Notes: generated from the sequence alone by a model not told the origin. Numbered from the stretch's first letter, positions 21,340-33,865 are shown. The stretch is DNA of 64,000 nt from Toxorhynchites rutilus septentrionalis (GCF_029784135.1 NC_073744.1:33300939-33364938), one strand, 5' to 3'. Numbers and translations: made by a program.

Positions 21340-23168
21340 AAAAAGAATTTCAATAAAATCTGTCTGAGACTGTCCCGTACCAGTCCATCGCTGTCGATTT
21401 CATTTCGGCTCATTTCTGGTCTGACGCCACAGAACACGTCGGTTGCAACGGAAAAAAGAAATACTGGAATTATTCGGCAACTAAACAGCAACCAAAAAGC
21501 AGAATCAAAAACGTCATTGAGACATCACGTTCCCCTCCTGTATCCAATTTAAGCGAACATTCACTCGCTTGTCCTCACATCCCACAATTTTATGTGTCCG
21601 TATTTTTCGAGCGCCGGCCATTTCAAAGGCTTCAGTTAATTACGTTTCGAGTTTTCTCCGAGGCTTCTGCAGTAATACTCCACGTTCCACGGCTCGTGTC
21701 AGTGGGTAGTTGAACAGGGGAACCATTCACCGTCGTAGCCATCATCCCTGTTACCCCGGCATCTTTTCTTGCGCTCAAAAGCGTCCTGTTAGCGGAGAAA
21801 ATTCCCCCCGTCGAAGCACCCAGTAGCAGGAAGAGAAAGCATACACTTGTAATTTTATGATACTTTTTTTTATGTTGCCATAAAGGCTCTTTCAATGCTC
21901 CTACAGAAGAAGGCTCTTTCGCAGGTCACTATTAATATCACGAGAATTGTTTAATAACTTGTTTATATTGCGAAGCTCGTAAAGTGTCTACGGTTCGTCG
22001 CCATCAACTGTGTCTGTGGGAGACTGGTCGGTCGGCCGAACGGCTCACCCCTGGGGTAGGCCCCAGTGGCCATTAGTGTTGTATGTGCTTCTCGGAAAAG
22101 CGCTACAAATCGTTAGCTCAAATAAAACAAAATTGTCGAGGCAACTTCGCAACAACTCCTACACGCGCGCCCCCGATCCTCGTAAAAAAAACATGTGTCT
22201 TTTGATCTCTCCCTGTGGCTTCTTGGCGGAGCACACGAAAAATTATCGTGGTGACATAATTTGTCCTGGCGAAGGCACTGGATGACTGTACAAGAAGGCT
22301 TTCATGGTGGATAATTAAAATGATCTGAGTTCGTAGTTTGGCTACATTTGTGCGTCCCATTTGTAAAGCAATCCACTATGTACCATATCACTAACAGCGA
22401 AACCACGCGCATCCAATCGCAAACAGCAGCATTACACATGCTTCAATCAACGAAAAACACAAAGCGGCACCGATTTCCCTCACGCCAAAAATGCGATCCA
22501 ATCTAATAGCAACGACTCCGGGGACATCGAAACTTTCAACCATGCTCCATATACCGTACCGTTTATTCGCTTCATTGGGTTTGCGTTCGTGTCGCATACC
22601 GCATGTGCCCCCCGTAACCCGGAGAACAACAACAAATCAGCCAAACCGGGCGTTGTATGTCGTTTGGCAACACAAAAACCAGTGTCATCATTACAGGGGA
22701 GACACATTGTCTACCACCCTACGGGGCCCATAATATGTATATGACCGTAAGAGCGAGCAGGCAAGGGATTGCCCCCTCGGAAAACGACAACCCATCGAAG
22801 CGATCCGCGCTAGGCGAATGCGTCCCTTGACCATTCGACACGAGCTCTCGCGGAGTGAAGGGAGGGAGGAAAAACAACCAGAAATTTAACTACACATAAA
22901 CCAAAATGGGATTGTTAACATAAACTGATTGCTAGTTCCAGTTATCGTTTACTGGTCTGTTTCTCTGTTTCGGGGTGGGCTTTGTGTCTCTTTTTTGTAG
23001 TTTCTCGTCGAGCAGGACGATGGTAGCGGTAACGGGGCGACAAAACCAATTCGCTCGCGCAACGAGGAACTGCGATTACGCTTGACGCAGGGTTTCGTGG
23101 TTATTGTCAAAATTAGTGGTTATTTATCAGAAGAGATGATGCGAGCCTTTTGAAATCACAGTGCCAAA
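21340..23168. other. GC-richer unique DNA
   Basis: This stretch is visibly richer in GC than its flanks, and no part of it repeats elsewhere in the window. It could be host gene flank or intron. Apart from the weak candidate at 21632-21895, no coding region is supported. Confidence 0.45.
21632..21895 (-). CDS. Possible small secreted protein or 5' exon (weak)
   Basis: An 87-codon frame with an N-terminus that looks like a signal peptide: a basic start (MKEPLWQHKKKYHKI), a hydrophobic core (CFLFLLLG), then small residues (ASTGG). A polar tail of about 50 residues follows. It lies in a GC-richer unique stretch, which makes chance somewhat less likely. There is no recognised family, no visible promoter, and it could be the first exon of a longer gene. 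Chance origin remains quite possible. Confidence 0.22.
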   Translation of the reverse strand: MKEPLWQHKKKYHKITSVCFLFLLLGASTGGIFSANRTLLSARKDAGVTGMMATTVNGSPVQLPTDTSRGTWSITAEASEKTRNVIN

Positions 23169-23170
23169 TA

Positions 23171-24468
23171 AAGGGTGTGTCACATCAAATTGCATCACGG
23201 AAAAAACGCTGTAGAAATTCGCCCAGTAGACCGATCCTTTTGAAATTTTTAGACAGTAAAATAAAAACTATTAAACAACTTTTGGCATTTTCTTTTTATT
23301 CATACTTCGAGCCCAAGCCCGTATGCTCGCACCTTCCTCTTTACCCCGTCCATAAGGTTCTGTACAACGTCAGGTTGTAGTTTTTCTTGAACAGAAATCC
23401 ATTTTCTCTTGAAGTCCGCCTCCTATTTGACACCTTTTGGGTTCTTCCGGAGGACCTGCTTCATAATCGCCCAATATTTCTCTATTGGGCGAAGCTCCGG
23501 CGCGTTGGGCGGGTTCATTTCCTTTGGCACGAAGGTGACCCCGTTGGCTTCGTACCACTCCAACACGTCATTTGAATAGTGGCACGAAGCGAGATCCGGC
23601 CAGAAGATGGTCGGGCCCTCGTGCTGCTTCAATAGTGGTAGTAAGCGCTTCTGTAGGCACTCCTTAAGGTAAACCTGCCCGTTTACCGTGCCGGTCATCA
23701 CGAAGGGGGCGCTCCGCTTTCCGCAAGAGCAGATCGCTTGCCACACCATGTACTTTTTGGCAAACTTGGATAGTTTCTGCTTGCGAATCTCCTCCGGAAC
23801 GCTGAATTTGTCCTCTGCGGAGAAGAACAACAGGCCCGGCAGCTGACGAAAGTCCGCTTTGACGTAGGTTTCTTCGTCCATTACCAGGCAATGCGGCTTC
23901 GTCAGCATTTCGGTGTACAGCTTCCGGGCTCGCGTCTTCCCCACCATGTTTTACCTTTCGTGGCGGTTAAGAGCCTTCTGAACCTTGTATGTACGCAGGC
24001 CCTCCCGCTGCTTAGTCCGCTGGACGAATGAACTTGACAAATTCAGCTTATTGGCGACATCCCGGACCGAACTTCTCGGATCACGTCTAAACTACTTAAC
24101 TACGCGCTTGTGATCTTTTTCACTGACGGAGCATCCATTTTTGCCGTTCTTCACCTTCCGGTCGATGGTTAGGTTCTCGAAGTATCGTTTTAGTACTCTG
24201 CTGACCGTGGATTGGACGATTCCCAGCATCTTACCGATGTCCCGATGTGACAACTCCGGATTCTCGAAATGAGTGTACAGGATTAATTCACGACGCTCTT
24301 TTTCGTTCAACGACATTTTTCCATATTTACGAAAAATTGACAGTGAAGCATGGCCAACGTGATCTATACACTCTTATCTGATTATAAGCGAAAGCTGAAG
24401 ATATAATTCCTAAAAATTAAATTTCTACAGCGTTTTTTCCGTGATGCAATTTGATGTGACACACCCTT
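23171..24468 (-). mobile_element. ITmD37E (DD37E Tc1/mariner-superfamily) transposon, copy A
   Basis: Terminal inverted repeats AAGGGTGTGTCACATCAAAT at 23171 and its complement ending at 24468, flanked by TA on both sides (23169-23170, 24469-24470). Length is 1298 bp, exactly the same as copies B and C. The transposase frame runs on the minus strand. The ITmD37E group was described from mosquitoes; the assignment rests on the 37-residue spacing between the second and third catalytic residues, counted in copy B. Confidence 0.92.
23300..24316 (-). pseudogene. ITmD37E transposase, copy A, three nonsense codons
   Basis: The 338-codon frame is broken by stops at codon 75 (after HKRVVK), codon 122 (before NMVGK) and codon 298 (after PKGVK). 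The first two are Gln codons in copies B and C (CAG to TAG, CAA to TAA). The third is Ser in copy B but is also a stop in copy C. No frameshift is apparent. Catalytic Asp in WPDLASCHYS and Glu in RPIEKYW are retained. At the first catalytic site it reads MDEETYV where B and C read MDDETYV, so the Asp just before Glu-Thr is changed. The copy is inactive. Confidence 0.9.
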
Positions 24469-24474
24469 TAGGAA

Positions 24475-25020
24475 CGCGTACAATGAAAATGTTTATGAAA
24501 ATTTTGATTCTTCAATTAAAAAAGTAGAATGGTCTGTGCCGGAATCTTGACGTAGGACTTTGAGGGCAATTACTTTTGAATTGAGTTGTTGTAACTGTTC
24601 ATAAATCCATCAATTCAACTCATTCATTGAACTCAACCGTCTCGAAAAAACATGTGAGAACGAATAAGGAAACCGGACCAAGTAGTAAGGATAAGCATAG
24701 CTTATCTCTTTGATGAACGGCTTAGTTACTAACCGTTCATCAAAATGAACCAGTTCTTTTGTACCATGATTTTGCTCTTTCGTGTAGCACATACGTATGC
24801 TCAACATGCAAACAAAAAAAATTGGCTCGAAAACACTTTTCGAAAAATCACAGTTTGAACGCATAACTGGCGTAGTTCCATACAAATTTTCTACATTGTT
24901 CGAAAATTTACAATTGACGGTTTTCATGCCAACTCGTCTTAGGAGTTGGCAGCACCATCTCACGATTGCAGTGGAACACTGTGGGTGTCATTTAAGCCAC
25001 TTTGCATACTTGAAATCCTC
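24475..25020. other. Non-coding DNA
   Basis: No gene recognised. The open frames at 24610-24963 (minus) and 24797-25033 (plus) overlap antisense and show no domain. Confidence 0.4.
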
Positions 25021-25900
25021 GGAAAAAAATTAGACTAGTTTTTGAAAAGGGCAAAAAATTTGTTCTTTATTTTTTACGAAAATTCATGACTCAAAAACTA
25101 TAATATCTACAAAATTCTGATCAAAGAAAGAAATTTAGGAAATTATTTATATTATCATGAACCAATAGAAAATATTAGAAAAAAATTACAATGAAAAAAA
25201 AATTTAAAAAATAAAACTCATATTTTTCATATACGTATTTTTGATTTTCGGATATATTATGTAAAAAAATCTCAGCTTTCCAGAAAAAAATGTAAAAAAA
25301 TAGAGCGCCTTCTATCTTCAACCGAGAAAACTATGAAAAACTAACTCAATCAATAATTACAAAAACAAAAGTAGCATGAGTAGAGTATGTAGAAAACCAA
25401 CTCATTAGCTTCATTTTGATATGTCGATCGTCTGAATCGGTCCAGTAGTTCAAAAGCTATGAATTTTTGTAGTGAGAAAAAGGGGAAGAAATTGTTTTTC
25501 GAACCATCGGTTAATTTCTCATCCCCCTCACATCCCAAAATTTAACTCCATTTGCTTGATTAGTTCTCAAGTTACGCAAATGATTGTGTTTTATTTGCAT
25601 GGTAGCCTCCTTCTTCTTAGAGGGAGGAGAGTTTTGCAAATTGAATATTTGTTTGACAAAAGACTAGTTCATTGACTTCAATTTGATATATCGATCATCT
25701 AAGTCGGTTCAGTGGTTCAAAAGTTATGAATTTATGGAAATGGGCACTCTTATAGAAAAATTAAAAAATACGGGTCTAATGTTTTGCGATAAAGAACAAA
25801 ATTACGACTTTTGACGAAAATCTGAAAACCACTATATCGGTTTGGCATGAAATGGCTGTATACAAAAATGCCATGTATTTCAGAAACTATAAAAGATAGA
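25020..25900 (+). repeat. Dispersed repeat, family B, two copies with a family R unit between
   Basis: The family B phrase ('gatatgtcgatcgtctgaatcggtccagtagttcaaaagct') lies at about 25420 and a second ('cgatcatctaagtcggttcagtggttcaaaagtt') at about 25695. Between them, 25535-25640 carries a single family R internal unit ('ctccatttgcttgattagttctcaagtta', then 'tttgcatggtagcctcc'). This suggests that fragments of the two families have been joined. Confidence 0.55.
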
Positions 25901-26970
25901 AAGTTGATGTCTTCGACAAAAGTTCATATTTTTATAAGATATATCGCTATATCGCTATCTGGACTTTAAACAAAATTAGGATTAATAGTATTTTTTTCAA
26001 AGAAAACATGAAAAAGTTTTGAAAACTTTTTTTCTGTGAAAGTGACCATCTCATGATATAGGAGTGACTTGTTGGAAATAATAAGGGCTCTTCACATATT
26101 TTTTTTTGAGAATTAAAAAAAAAAGAGTTGAAATAATAAACGGGAGAAAATATTAAAGTATAACGTCTAGTCCTGGGAATCGCCATTTTTGTATGTATAT
26201 AGAACATTTATGAAGATTTACGTTTGTAGAAATAGGAATTAACCCATTGACTTTAAGTGGGAAGGGATATAAATGCCTGAAATAAGTGGCGGTTAGGAAA
26301 ATTGTTCTATGAGATAAATAGAATGTTAATGATGCTGGATATAGCGATACTACGAAGCTTATGATACCGAAATATGACTCAATCCATTAATGACATAAAA
26401 AATCGTGTATTTAAATTTTATACGATTTTAGATACACATGATGCACACTTTGATTGATATTTTATACGATTGTGATTTCATATGAATTTATCTGTGATCT
26501 AGCATGTTCAAAAGTTATACGATTTAGATCCGTATTTTGGGTTTGCATCCGTGTATAAACGTATATTTTGAAGCAATGTAGTACTGCGAAAACATCATTC
26601 AATAGTAAATCACATTAGATCGTAATTAGATCGTACAGACAAACCTTTTTTCGTGCGGTCTTTCTTGTGCGATTTTCTGTTCTTGTGCGATTTTTTTGCG
26701 GTATATAAGAGATTAAATATAAGGCCAAGGATATAGTAAACGGGATGCGATGCGATGCGATTAATCGCTTTAGATCGCACGTTTTTGTCGTTTCAATAAT
26801 ATTACAATCCTTTGCTACATGTAAACAGCTCAGCACAAGGATTATATGATAACATGTCTTCATTTTGCAAACAATTGAATTGTTGTGAGATATTTAAGTT
26901 AGTAGCAAAATTATAAGCCTGCGCTATTGTTCTACGAAAACTCATTCGAACATCTAAACTGAAAAAACAC
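25900..26970. other. AT-rich non-coding DNA
   Basis: No gene. Repeated 'tatacgat' words occur at 26.42-26.52 kb, and 'gatcgta' and 'gcgatgcgat' words at 26.62-26.77 kb. These look like a small degenerate repeat cluster without visible terminal repeats. Confidence 0.4.
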
Positions 26971-27420
26971 TGGAGTCGCTTTTTACGCAGGAGATACGTG
27001 CCGCGTAAGAGAAAACCGCATAAATTTCAAAATCCCCGTAAATTCCAAAATCCGCGTGAAAAAAACGCGTAAATTCCACGGATTTTGAACCATGTAACTT
27101 TCAAAGTCCGTGTAAAAATCTAACAAATAGTGAATTATTAGTTCAAAATGCAACCCATATTCTAACAATTGACTACCTGAATTTTTTCGATGCTACAATC
27201 ATGCTATCCTTATCTTCAATTATTTCTCAGATACTAATCAGTGATACAATACAAACTTATTTCGTGAAAAGTCACATCAATTAGCATATCGAATTTTTAC
27301 GTGGTTGATGTGTGCCGCGTAAAAAAACCGCGTAAATTCGGAAATCCACGTAAAAAACTACGTAAATTCCGAAATCCGCATAAATCCCGAAATTTTGTGT
27401 AAACATGGTAAATAATCAAA
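26970..27420. repeat. 'CGCGTAAATTCC' repeat cluster
   Basis: The words CGCGTAAATTC, CCGCGTAA and GTAAATTCC(A/G)AAATCC recur many times in two sub-blocks (26.97-27.12 and 27.30-27.42 kb), separated by about 180 bp of AT-rich sequence. It appears to be a non-autonomous element with repetitive ends. No protein is coded. Confidence 0.5.
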
Positions 27421-27734
27421 TAACCAAATCACGCAATGAACAAATGCTAGAAATTTCTTATTAATCATTGTCCAAATTTAAACATTTGCTTAGCTCCAGT
27501 TTTGTTGATAACTTTGATTCATTCGAATAAATCGTACGATGATTCATATAAATCCATAAACATTCCCACCTTTCAACAGTTTATTACACATCGTAGTAGA
27601 AATCTGTAGGCTATGCATACACTCCTCTACGAAACATAGTGGAAAAAATATATATGTAAACAAACGGTGAAAAAAGAGACACTTTTCAACGAGTGATTTG
27701 AATGGAGTTCCTCTGCCGCAATTGCGACACTAGT

Positions 27735-28190
27735 AAGTAAAGTCCAATTGAGCTAATATTTCGCGTAGGGTATTTTATCGTGCAAATCAACATTTCGCGG
27801 GAAATTCCGTATGAAAAATCGAGAAGATCATTTTCATTGGCACCCTAATTGATACGTTCAACTTCGTATTCCAAAAAAAACGCCACAGTCCCAGAAAGTC
27901 GGTTTTTGACAAAAAATATCGAGTGGATTTTCATGAAATTTGAAGACATTTAGCATCCATATTTTAAACGCCAATTTCATGAATCAAAACACCACCCCCA
28001 TCCCCCTTGAGTAACTTTTCGGTTTTCTTCAAAAAAAAAAAAAAAAAATCGAACTTGGATGGCTTTGCGTCACTAGTAAATGAGGTCCGATTGAGTTGAT
28101 ATTTTGCACAGGGTAGTTTTTCGTGAGAATCAACATTTTCAAGAAAGTTACGTTTGAAAAATCGAAGGTCATTTTCTCCTTATTTCCACA
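27735..28190. repeat. GGTGCCAA-family repeat, second tract
   Basis: Contains 'gtccaattgagctaatattt', 'cgtgcaaatcaacatttcgc' and CATTGGCACCCTAATTG (about 27840), matching the tracts at 5.0-5.5 and 33.59-33.86 kb. 'gtccgattgagttgatatttt' recurs at about 28090, so two diverged copies lie head to tail, separated by an A-run. Confidence 0.5.
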
Positions 28191-28202
28191 TTTTCTAACA
28201 TA

Positions 28203-29028
28203 TTAGGTTGAGGAAATCTCGCGTGATATCGTTCGTACAATTTCAGGTATAGGCTCGTTGTGAAGGTGACATTTCACACTAAAAAAGTTCTTTTGCTGTT
28301 ATTTGTTTGTTCCATTCACTTGTGAGTTACAGGGCGTTAACAATGGAGGTCAAGTCAACAAAGAGAAAATTCGGTACATTTTATACTTTTGCTTTTATAA
28401 ATGCGAGAATGCAAGCCAGGCCGCTGAAATTGCGATTGGTGTGTATGGTGTCGATATGCAACAGTAAAATACGTAGAGCTCAATTTATTTTTCAAAAATT
28501 TTATAATTTAAAAAAAAAAATTCTAATTTTTTTTTCAATTTAAATTTATATTGCACTAAAATATAGTGCAATATATTAAATTGAGATCTCTACTCTTAAC
28601 AAATGGACCGTTTGAAGCTAGCGCTTTACTAGCGAAACGTTCAAAACTGGCTAACAGAAGAGGTTTTGTGTTCCATCAGGATAACGCAAGGCCACAGATT
28701 TCCGAGAGTTTGATTGGGATGTTTTTAGGCATCCACCATATAGTCCGAACCCAGCACTAAGCGATTACCATATTTTCCGCCCATTGCAAAATTTCCAGTG
28801 TGATAAGAAATTGCGATGAAGAACGGATTGTAAAAAACTATTGCTAGAGTTTATCGCCAATGAGGATCAAGATCTCTATGATAGATACACTATGAAGCTT
28901 CCTTTAGAATAGCAACAAATTTTGCAACAAAACGGTGCATATTTGTCCAAAATCGGACAATCCGAAACATATTAAAAAGAGTTTTGAATTTCACCCAAAA
29001 ATAATGGATTACTTTTTCCCCAACCCAA
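28203..29028 (+). mobile_element. Decayed mariner-like element, second lineage
   Basis: The left end TTAGGTTGAGG follows TA; the right end is near CCCCAACCCAA (29018-29028). The N-terminal part ('atggaggtcaagtcaacaaagaga', about 28342) is joined to a C-terminal part from about 28600 that reads like mariner: VFHQDNARP at about 28670, then an S-P-N-P box and a terminal 'QNGAYLS'-like end. The middle, including the first catalytic Asp region, is deleted, and stops and frameshifts are frequent. This is a different, older lineage from the TTAGGCTGTC mariners in this window. Confidence 0.75.
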
Positions 29029-29039
29029 TCGGGATCTAA

Positions 29040-31200
29040 AGAGGAAATCTTTCTTAAAAATATACCTTTTTTTTTTAAATCAAACACAAAAATATTAAGG
29101 TGGGATTCTAATTTTTAAGCCTGCATGGTTGTCGAATTGCAACAGTTATCAACTTGGCTCTGAGGCAAAAAGTCCCCCAAACGTAACACTTCCAACTCGC
29201 ATCAAAAATTCCCGATTTTCTACTATGAAATTCCCCTGTCACCGACAGCGCGACATTCGAAAACTTTTTGATATAATTTCGGCACTTATCCAATATTCTC
29301 CTTCAATCAAAGTATCAAATTAAAGAACAAGACAAAAGAAGAAGTTACATTCCCATAAACTCCATCAATAGTTGATCTGATTAGGAAACAGCCTCCGCAT
29401 AGCAGGGTCCCCCTCGTTTCAAACTCGGGAAACACCACCACAGAAAGTGGGCTCGTAAACATTGTTTTCATCTCATTTTTACTTCCCGTGGTTTTCTGTG
29501 TTTTGCTGTTGCTGCTGCTGCTGCTTTTCCACTGAACCGTTTCCATTTCTGACAGCGGCAAGTGGCTTTTGATTTTCGCTCCCTTCGGAGGGAATCCGGA
29601 CAATATGTTGCTGGAGTCATCGGACCGGTGCCGTGCGAGCCCTGAAAGTGCCTGGGGACGATAAACGACTTGAGTGAAATATGATTTAAGCTGCGCCAGA
29701 GAACACCGAACACTCGCATAAAACACATCCATCGGAACGAAACGGCCGCAGGGCAGAAGTTTGTGCAAAAGGGGGCCGGATCTGGAAGTCTCCTGAGGGG
29801 CCTCGAAGCAAGAAACGACGGTGATGGGGGAGGTCGGTTGCGGAAGATTACGGCGGAAAGCTGTTAAGTGTTTTAAAAAGTTTAGGAAACATGTTTCATT
29901 TTTATTTCTTCTTCACTTTGCTGTGGGTGGTGATGGGTTTTTCCTGCTATGCGCTGGGAGAAGCGGAGACAGGACTTCCGAAGGTTAAATGCTTGAATCG
30001 ATCAGAGATGTTTTCCCATTTGGGACGAAGCCTGTTCCTCCCACTCTTCGCATTTAATTCGATGAGAAAAATGGAAGCTGATCGGAAAGAAGAAAAATCA
30101 TAAAAATTAATATTGTAGCACTGCTGGGAGGAAATCGAATCGAATTAAAGCGAGCAGTTTATGGCACCTATTCTCGTTATGTATAATATTACTTGGGTGA
30201 TGTTTAGGGTAAACCAGTGCTATTAATTATGTTCGGAGCCGCTGCTCGCTGGCATGTGATGTCAAAACAAGCTGCCGTTATTCAAAACGGAAACCGATTC
30301 ACCACATGGAAACGGTTGGAGTAAGCAAAACAAGAGGAAAAAATAGATCCAAAGCAGCATTCCAGTCTAATGGCTCGGAAAGGATTGAATTTGCCCAATC
30401 CCTCAATATTTTCCTCCCAATGGCTGACGGAAAGAGCGTAAAACAGTGGGGCCCTCTTTCGAATCAGCACAATATCGCGGCAGTGATTTTATGCGTTCGA
30501 TTCGCTCCATTGGCAAATTGTTTCATCGTCTCAATGCCGATCGCTGTTCCGTGTTCCATCATAATTGCCCCGAGTGGTACAAAGGAAAATCAGATCCCTT
30601 CCCGCCGGAGCTAAATCTTCTTATTTACCCGTGTCCAACCATCAAATGCCAAGCTCATAAAGTCAGTCAGCGGAATCAAGAGGAGGATGCTGTGGATGTT
30701 TTTGAAACGGCGGCTGGGTGAGTGTGTGTGCGAACCCAGATGTAGTCACAGTCGAAGATTTATGGCTGTGTCCTTAAAGCCAGACCAATTTTCGATTCGA
30801 GTAAAGCCTAATCTCTCTAATGAGAAAATATGACAGGCTGCCTTGCTTGCTGCCGCCACGCCTAGCGCGCAGCGGACGAACAAAGAACAATGCTCCCCAG
30901 AGTACGGCACCGGATGGGACGAAGGACGACGAGGACGGTGAGTACAGCGAGTCGTTCCGATCGGATGGTTGCGAGTGGATTACATGGATTTGTCCGGAAT
31001 GGAGAGGTGGTGTGGAGATTCTGGTAATTTGGTTTGGTGGCCCGTTTTCCGTGTGGGAAGAGCCTCCAGAGTTAATTGGAGATGGATTATATGGACTACC
31101 TGGCAGAAAACAAAGTTTGAAATCAAATGAGATCCAATATCCGAGAGCTGATACTAGGTAGAGGCATACGTGAACATAGTTCCAATCCGTTTAATACTAC
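29040..31200. other. GC-richer, largely unique DNA
   Basis: Probably host DNA: it is not seen elsewhere in the window and GC content is raised. It has a short GCT run (29508-29525). A minus-strand 153-codon frame (29307-29768) and plus-strand frames (30306-30721, 30820-31161) have no recognised domain. One exon-like segment, 30873-30937, lies between an acceptor (CTAGCGCGCAG) and a strong donor (GACG|GTGAGT). No gene is called. Confidence 0.4.
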
Positions 31201-32280
31201 TGGTTGAGCAAATTTAGCGCCAAGCTAGAGGGTGAAATTAAATGCAGCAAGTAAATCACTCATATATTGTTTTTTTATGCTCTGATTATTCTGGAAGTTT
31301 TCCGGAAAACATTGACTTGTTTCTGAAAGACAATAATAACGGGTTTTCCATAAGCTTAGCTAGTGTGAGATAGCAAGTGGTGGCTCCCATTTCCAGAGGG
31401 TTAGTAACGTCATCTCTAATCGACGGTTTTTTCTACAAGAAAAATCGACCGGTATGCATTGGTAAACACATATTTTCGACCTTGTCATTAGAAATACAAT
31501 CAAGGCGTATTCTTGACACGTACAAATTAAAGCAATCAAGTTTCCAAAACACATAGTTGACTTCAAGTGCCCATATAAAAAGTTAAATTTTTACTATATA
31601 CCATAACATAATACCACGATCGGATACACGATCCGTATTTCAAATTAAGATTATGAATCATAGGTCGGATTTGAGATGAGTTCCATAGTTTATTTCTTCA
31701 TTAGAATCCATCTTTCAGTTTCGAATTTTCAAACGAACGGTATTCAATTTAGATTAAGACACCAAATTCGAATTTCGAATTTGTTTTTATATATTGAATC
31801 TTTCTACATTTTAGATTCTAGTTTTAGATTCAAATTCCATCTTAAGTTTCGAGATAGCAAATATCGATTCACTATATGTTTTTAACATTTAAAACACTTC
31901 GAGCCCCGGATTATTCTTGCTGTGCTTTCCATTCAGTCCACATCAAGATTGTTGAAAATATCAGTGTCGGTCCCCGCCCTCAAAGATAATTATTAAGGTA
32001 GTTATATATTTCAAAACATCCGAAAACAAATCATGTTCTTTTCTTTTCCCTTATTTTGTAACTGTTAGTCCCAGCGATTAATGTGTTTGAAACTAAAAGC
32101 TCAATGATAGTCCCAAGGGACCAATACGGGGCTCAAGTGTTAACAAAAAATCGCATTCAGATTTTAGATGTGGGATTTGCTTTTAGATATCAGATTACTG
32201 CAACCTAGATCTTGGATTCTTGGATCAAATTACTGATTCTCGATTCCGAGGTTAGATCCGATCAGGTTTACGGACTGACT
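31200..32280. other. AT-rich non-coding DNA
   Basis: Includes a stretch with recurring 'tttcgaatt' and 'tttagatt' words (31.70-31.86 and 32.15-32.24 kb), probably degenerate simple repeat. No gene. Confidence 0.4.
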
Positions 32281-32283
32281 TCT

Positions 32284-33485
32284 CTGTCCAATTTCTATAA
32301 GACCAGGCCATTGTTAAGAAACAATTCTTCAATTTATATTCTAGTGCGCAGGTATTGGTGACTACCATACACTGCATGATTTTCATATGTGTGTGTCCAA
32401 GCGCTGAGCGTAAACGAATGTTTTTGTATTTTTCAAGTGTCATGTTTCTATAAGACCATTTCCGTTGTTTTAGTTGTTTTGATCAAATAAACCTGAAAAA
32501 TGCCGAAGAAAAAAGTCCTCACGGAGAGAAAAGAGAGACAAATCGATGCATTTCACCAAGAAAATGTTGGTATCAGATAAATTTATCGTTGGATTGGACG
32601 ACCCAATCAAGTAGTGCTCAATTATTTGGTGAATCCTCAGGGTACGGTAAGAAGGAGAGAGCTCCATGTAAATTGCAGCTCTCTGACCGGGACAAGCGGT
32701 AAATAGCTAGAACAGCTTCGAATACTTCAAAATCGCAAATATAAATAAAAATATGCAAATAAAGCAATATTTCAATTCAAATGTTACTTGTTATTCGTCA
32801 AGTTTTGGTGAAAAACCCTCACATAAAGAGGACTTGAAAGGTTAAAGATCTTCTTCTTATAGCATCTCACATTGGAAGACGTCTGAGTTTGCCAAAGATC
32901 ACATGAACTTACAGTGGGACATGGTATGTTGTGACAAAGAATGTTTCCAAAATAATACATTCTGCTATATACCATAACGAAAAGTTCTTCCATGTAAAGG
33001 TTATCTTTACTGACGGAAAAAAGTTTTTCAATCGGGAATTTTGGTGGAGGCTCGTGCATGGTTTGGGCGGGATTCTGCGCAACCGAAAAGCTCAAGATAG
33101 CTTTCACATCATTCAAGGATTACATACATGTTCTGGAATCCTCTCTCCTACCGTTTTTGCGTGGATATCGTCGCAAAAAAAATCACATTTCAGCAAAACA
33201 ATGCTACTACTCATACCAGCAAGGAAACTAAGCAATGGATTAAGGATCACATACTTAATTTTTGGACTGGCCGGCTCGCTCTCCAGACTTGAATCCTGTT
33301 GAAAATCTTAGGGGGGATCCTTGTACGCAGAATCTACACTGAGGGAAAACGGTATACCACGATTGAAGCGCTCAAGGTCGCAATTTCGGAAACATGGAAA
33401 AATAGCGAGAAATCCGTTCAGCAGAATTTGATAGTATTCCAACACGAATTTTCAAATTTGAAATGGTCTTATAAAAACTGGACAG
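32284..33485 (+). mobile_element. Decayed Tc1-like element (DD34E type)
   Basis: Inverted repeats CTGTCCAATTTCTATAAGAC (32284 on) and the complement of TGGTCTTATAAAAACTGG plus ACAG (ending 33485) match at 20 of 22 positions. A second 'tttctataagaccat' lies at 32443, giving the inner direct-repeat arrangement common in Tc1 elements. The interior holds a broken transposase. The element is about 1.2 kb long, shorter than an intact Tc1 (about 1.6 kb), so some sequence is lost. Confidence 0.75.
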
Positions 33486-33520
33486 CTGAAATTCTCATAT
33501 TTAAGCAAAATAAATAAACA
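32499..33520 (+). pseudogene. Tc1-like transposase, multiply broken
   Basis: Starts MPKKKVLTERKERQIDAFHQ at about 32499. It is recognisable again at about 32930-33110 (FGGGSCMVWAGF-like, about 33037-33072) and at about 33270 (WPARSPDLNPVENLRG), the motif around the catalytic Glu of Tc1 transposases. The end reads GILVRRIYTEGKRYTTIEAL and 'KVAISETW'. Several frameshifts and stops separate these pieces. The middle, with the second Asp, is only poorly recognisable. Confidence 0.75.
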
Positions 33521-33588
33521 AACAATTCTTTTGAACGAATTTGACGTTAAATATACTTTATTCCAAGCGTTCAACAATGTGTGAATAT

Positions 33589-33861
33589 TAGGGTGCCAAC
33601 GAATGTATGGGAAAAAATTGACCCAAAAATTTCAAAAAGCTACAAATGTCTTAAAATTGTATGACACGTCGAGATTTACAGTTTACAGACGGAAAACGAC
33701 CAAGACCCAAAATTTTTTTTTGACAATTTTTTTTTAGATAACAGATTGATTTTAACACCCCTTGGGTGATATTTGGCATAGGGTGTTTTTTAGAGGTGGT
33801 GAACATTTTTTATGAGGTAACTTTTTGAAATTAGAGATGACCATTTTCATTGGCACCCTAA
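33589..33861. mobile_element. MITE with TTAGGGTGCCAA ends
   Basis: About 273 bp with inverted repeats (T)TAGGGTGCCAA at the left and TTGGCACCCTAA at the right, with TA outside (33862-33863 on the right). There is no coding capacity. The right end directly abuts the Tigger element's target TA. Related tracts are at 5.0-5.5 and 27.7-28.2 kb. Confidence 0.7.
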
Positions 33862-33865
33862 TATA

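Noticed and set aside
23387..23575. Plus-strand open frames inside the ITmD37E copies (also 38273-38461 and 58908-59096)
   Set aside because: They are antisense to the transposase frame and repeat in every copy only because the element does.
23664..23891. Arg/Gly-rich minus-strand frame in all three ITmD37E copies
   Set aside because: It is an alternate-frame shadow of the transposase; its conservation follows from near-identity of the copies.
29307..29768. 153-codon minus-strand frame as a gene
   Set aside because: No domain, a Ser run arising from a GCT/GCA repeat, an overlapping second frame of similar length, and no splice or conservation evidence.
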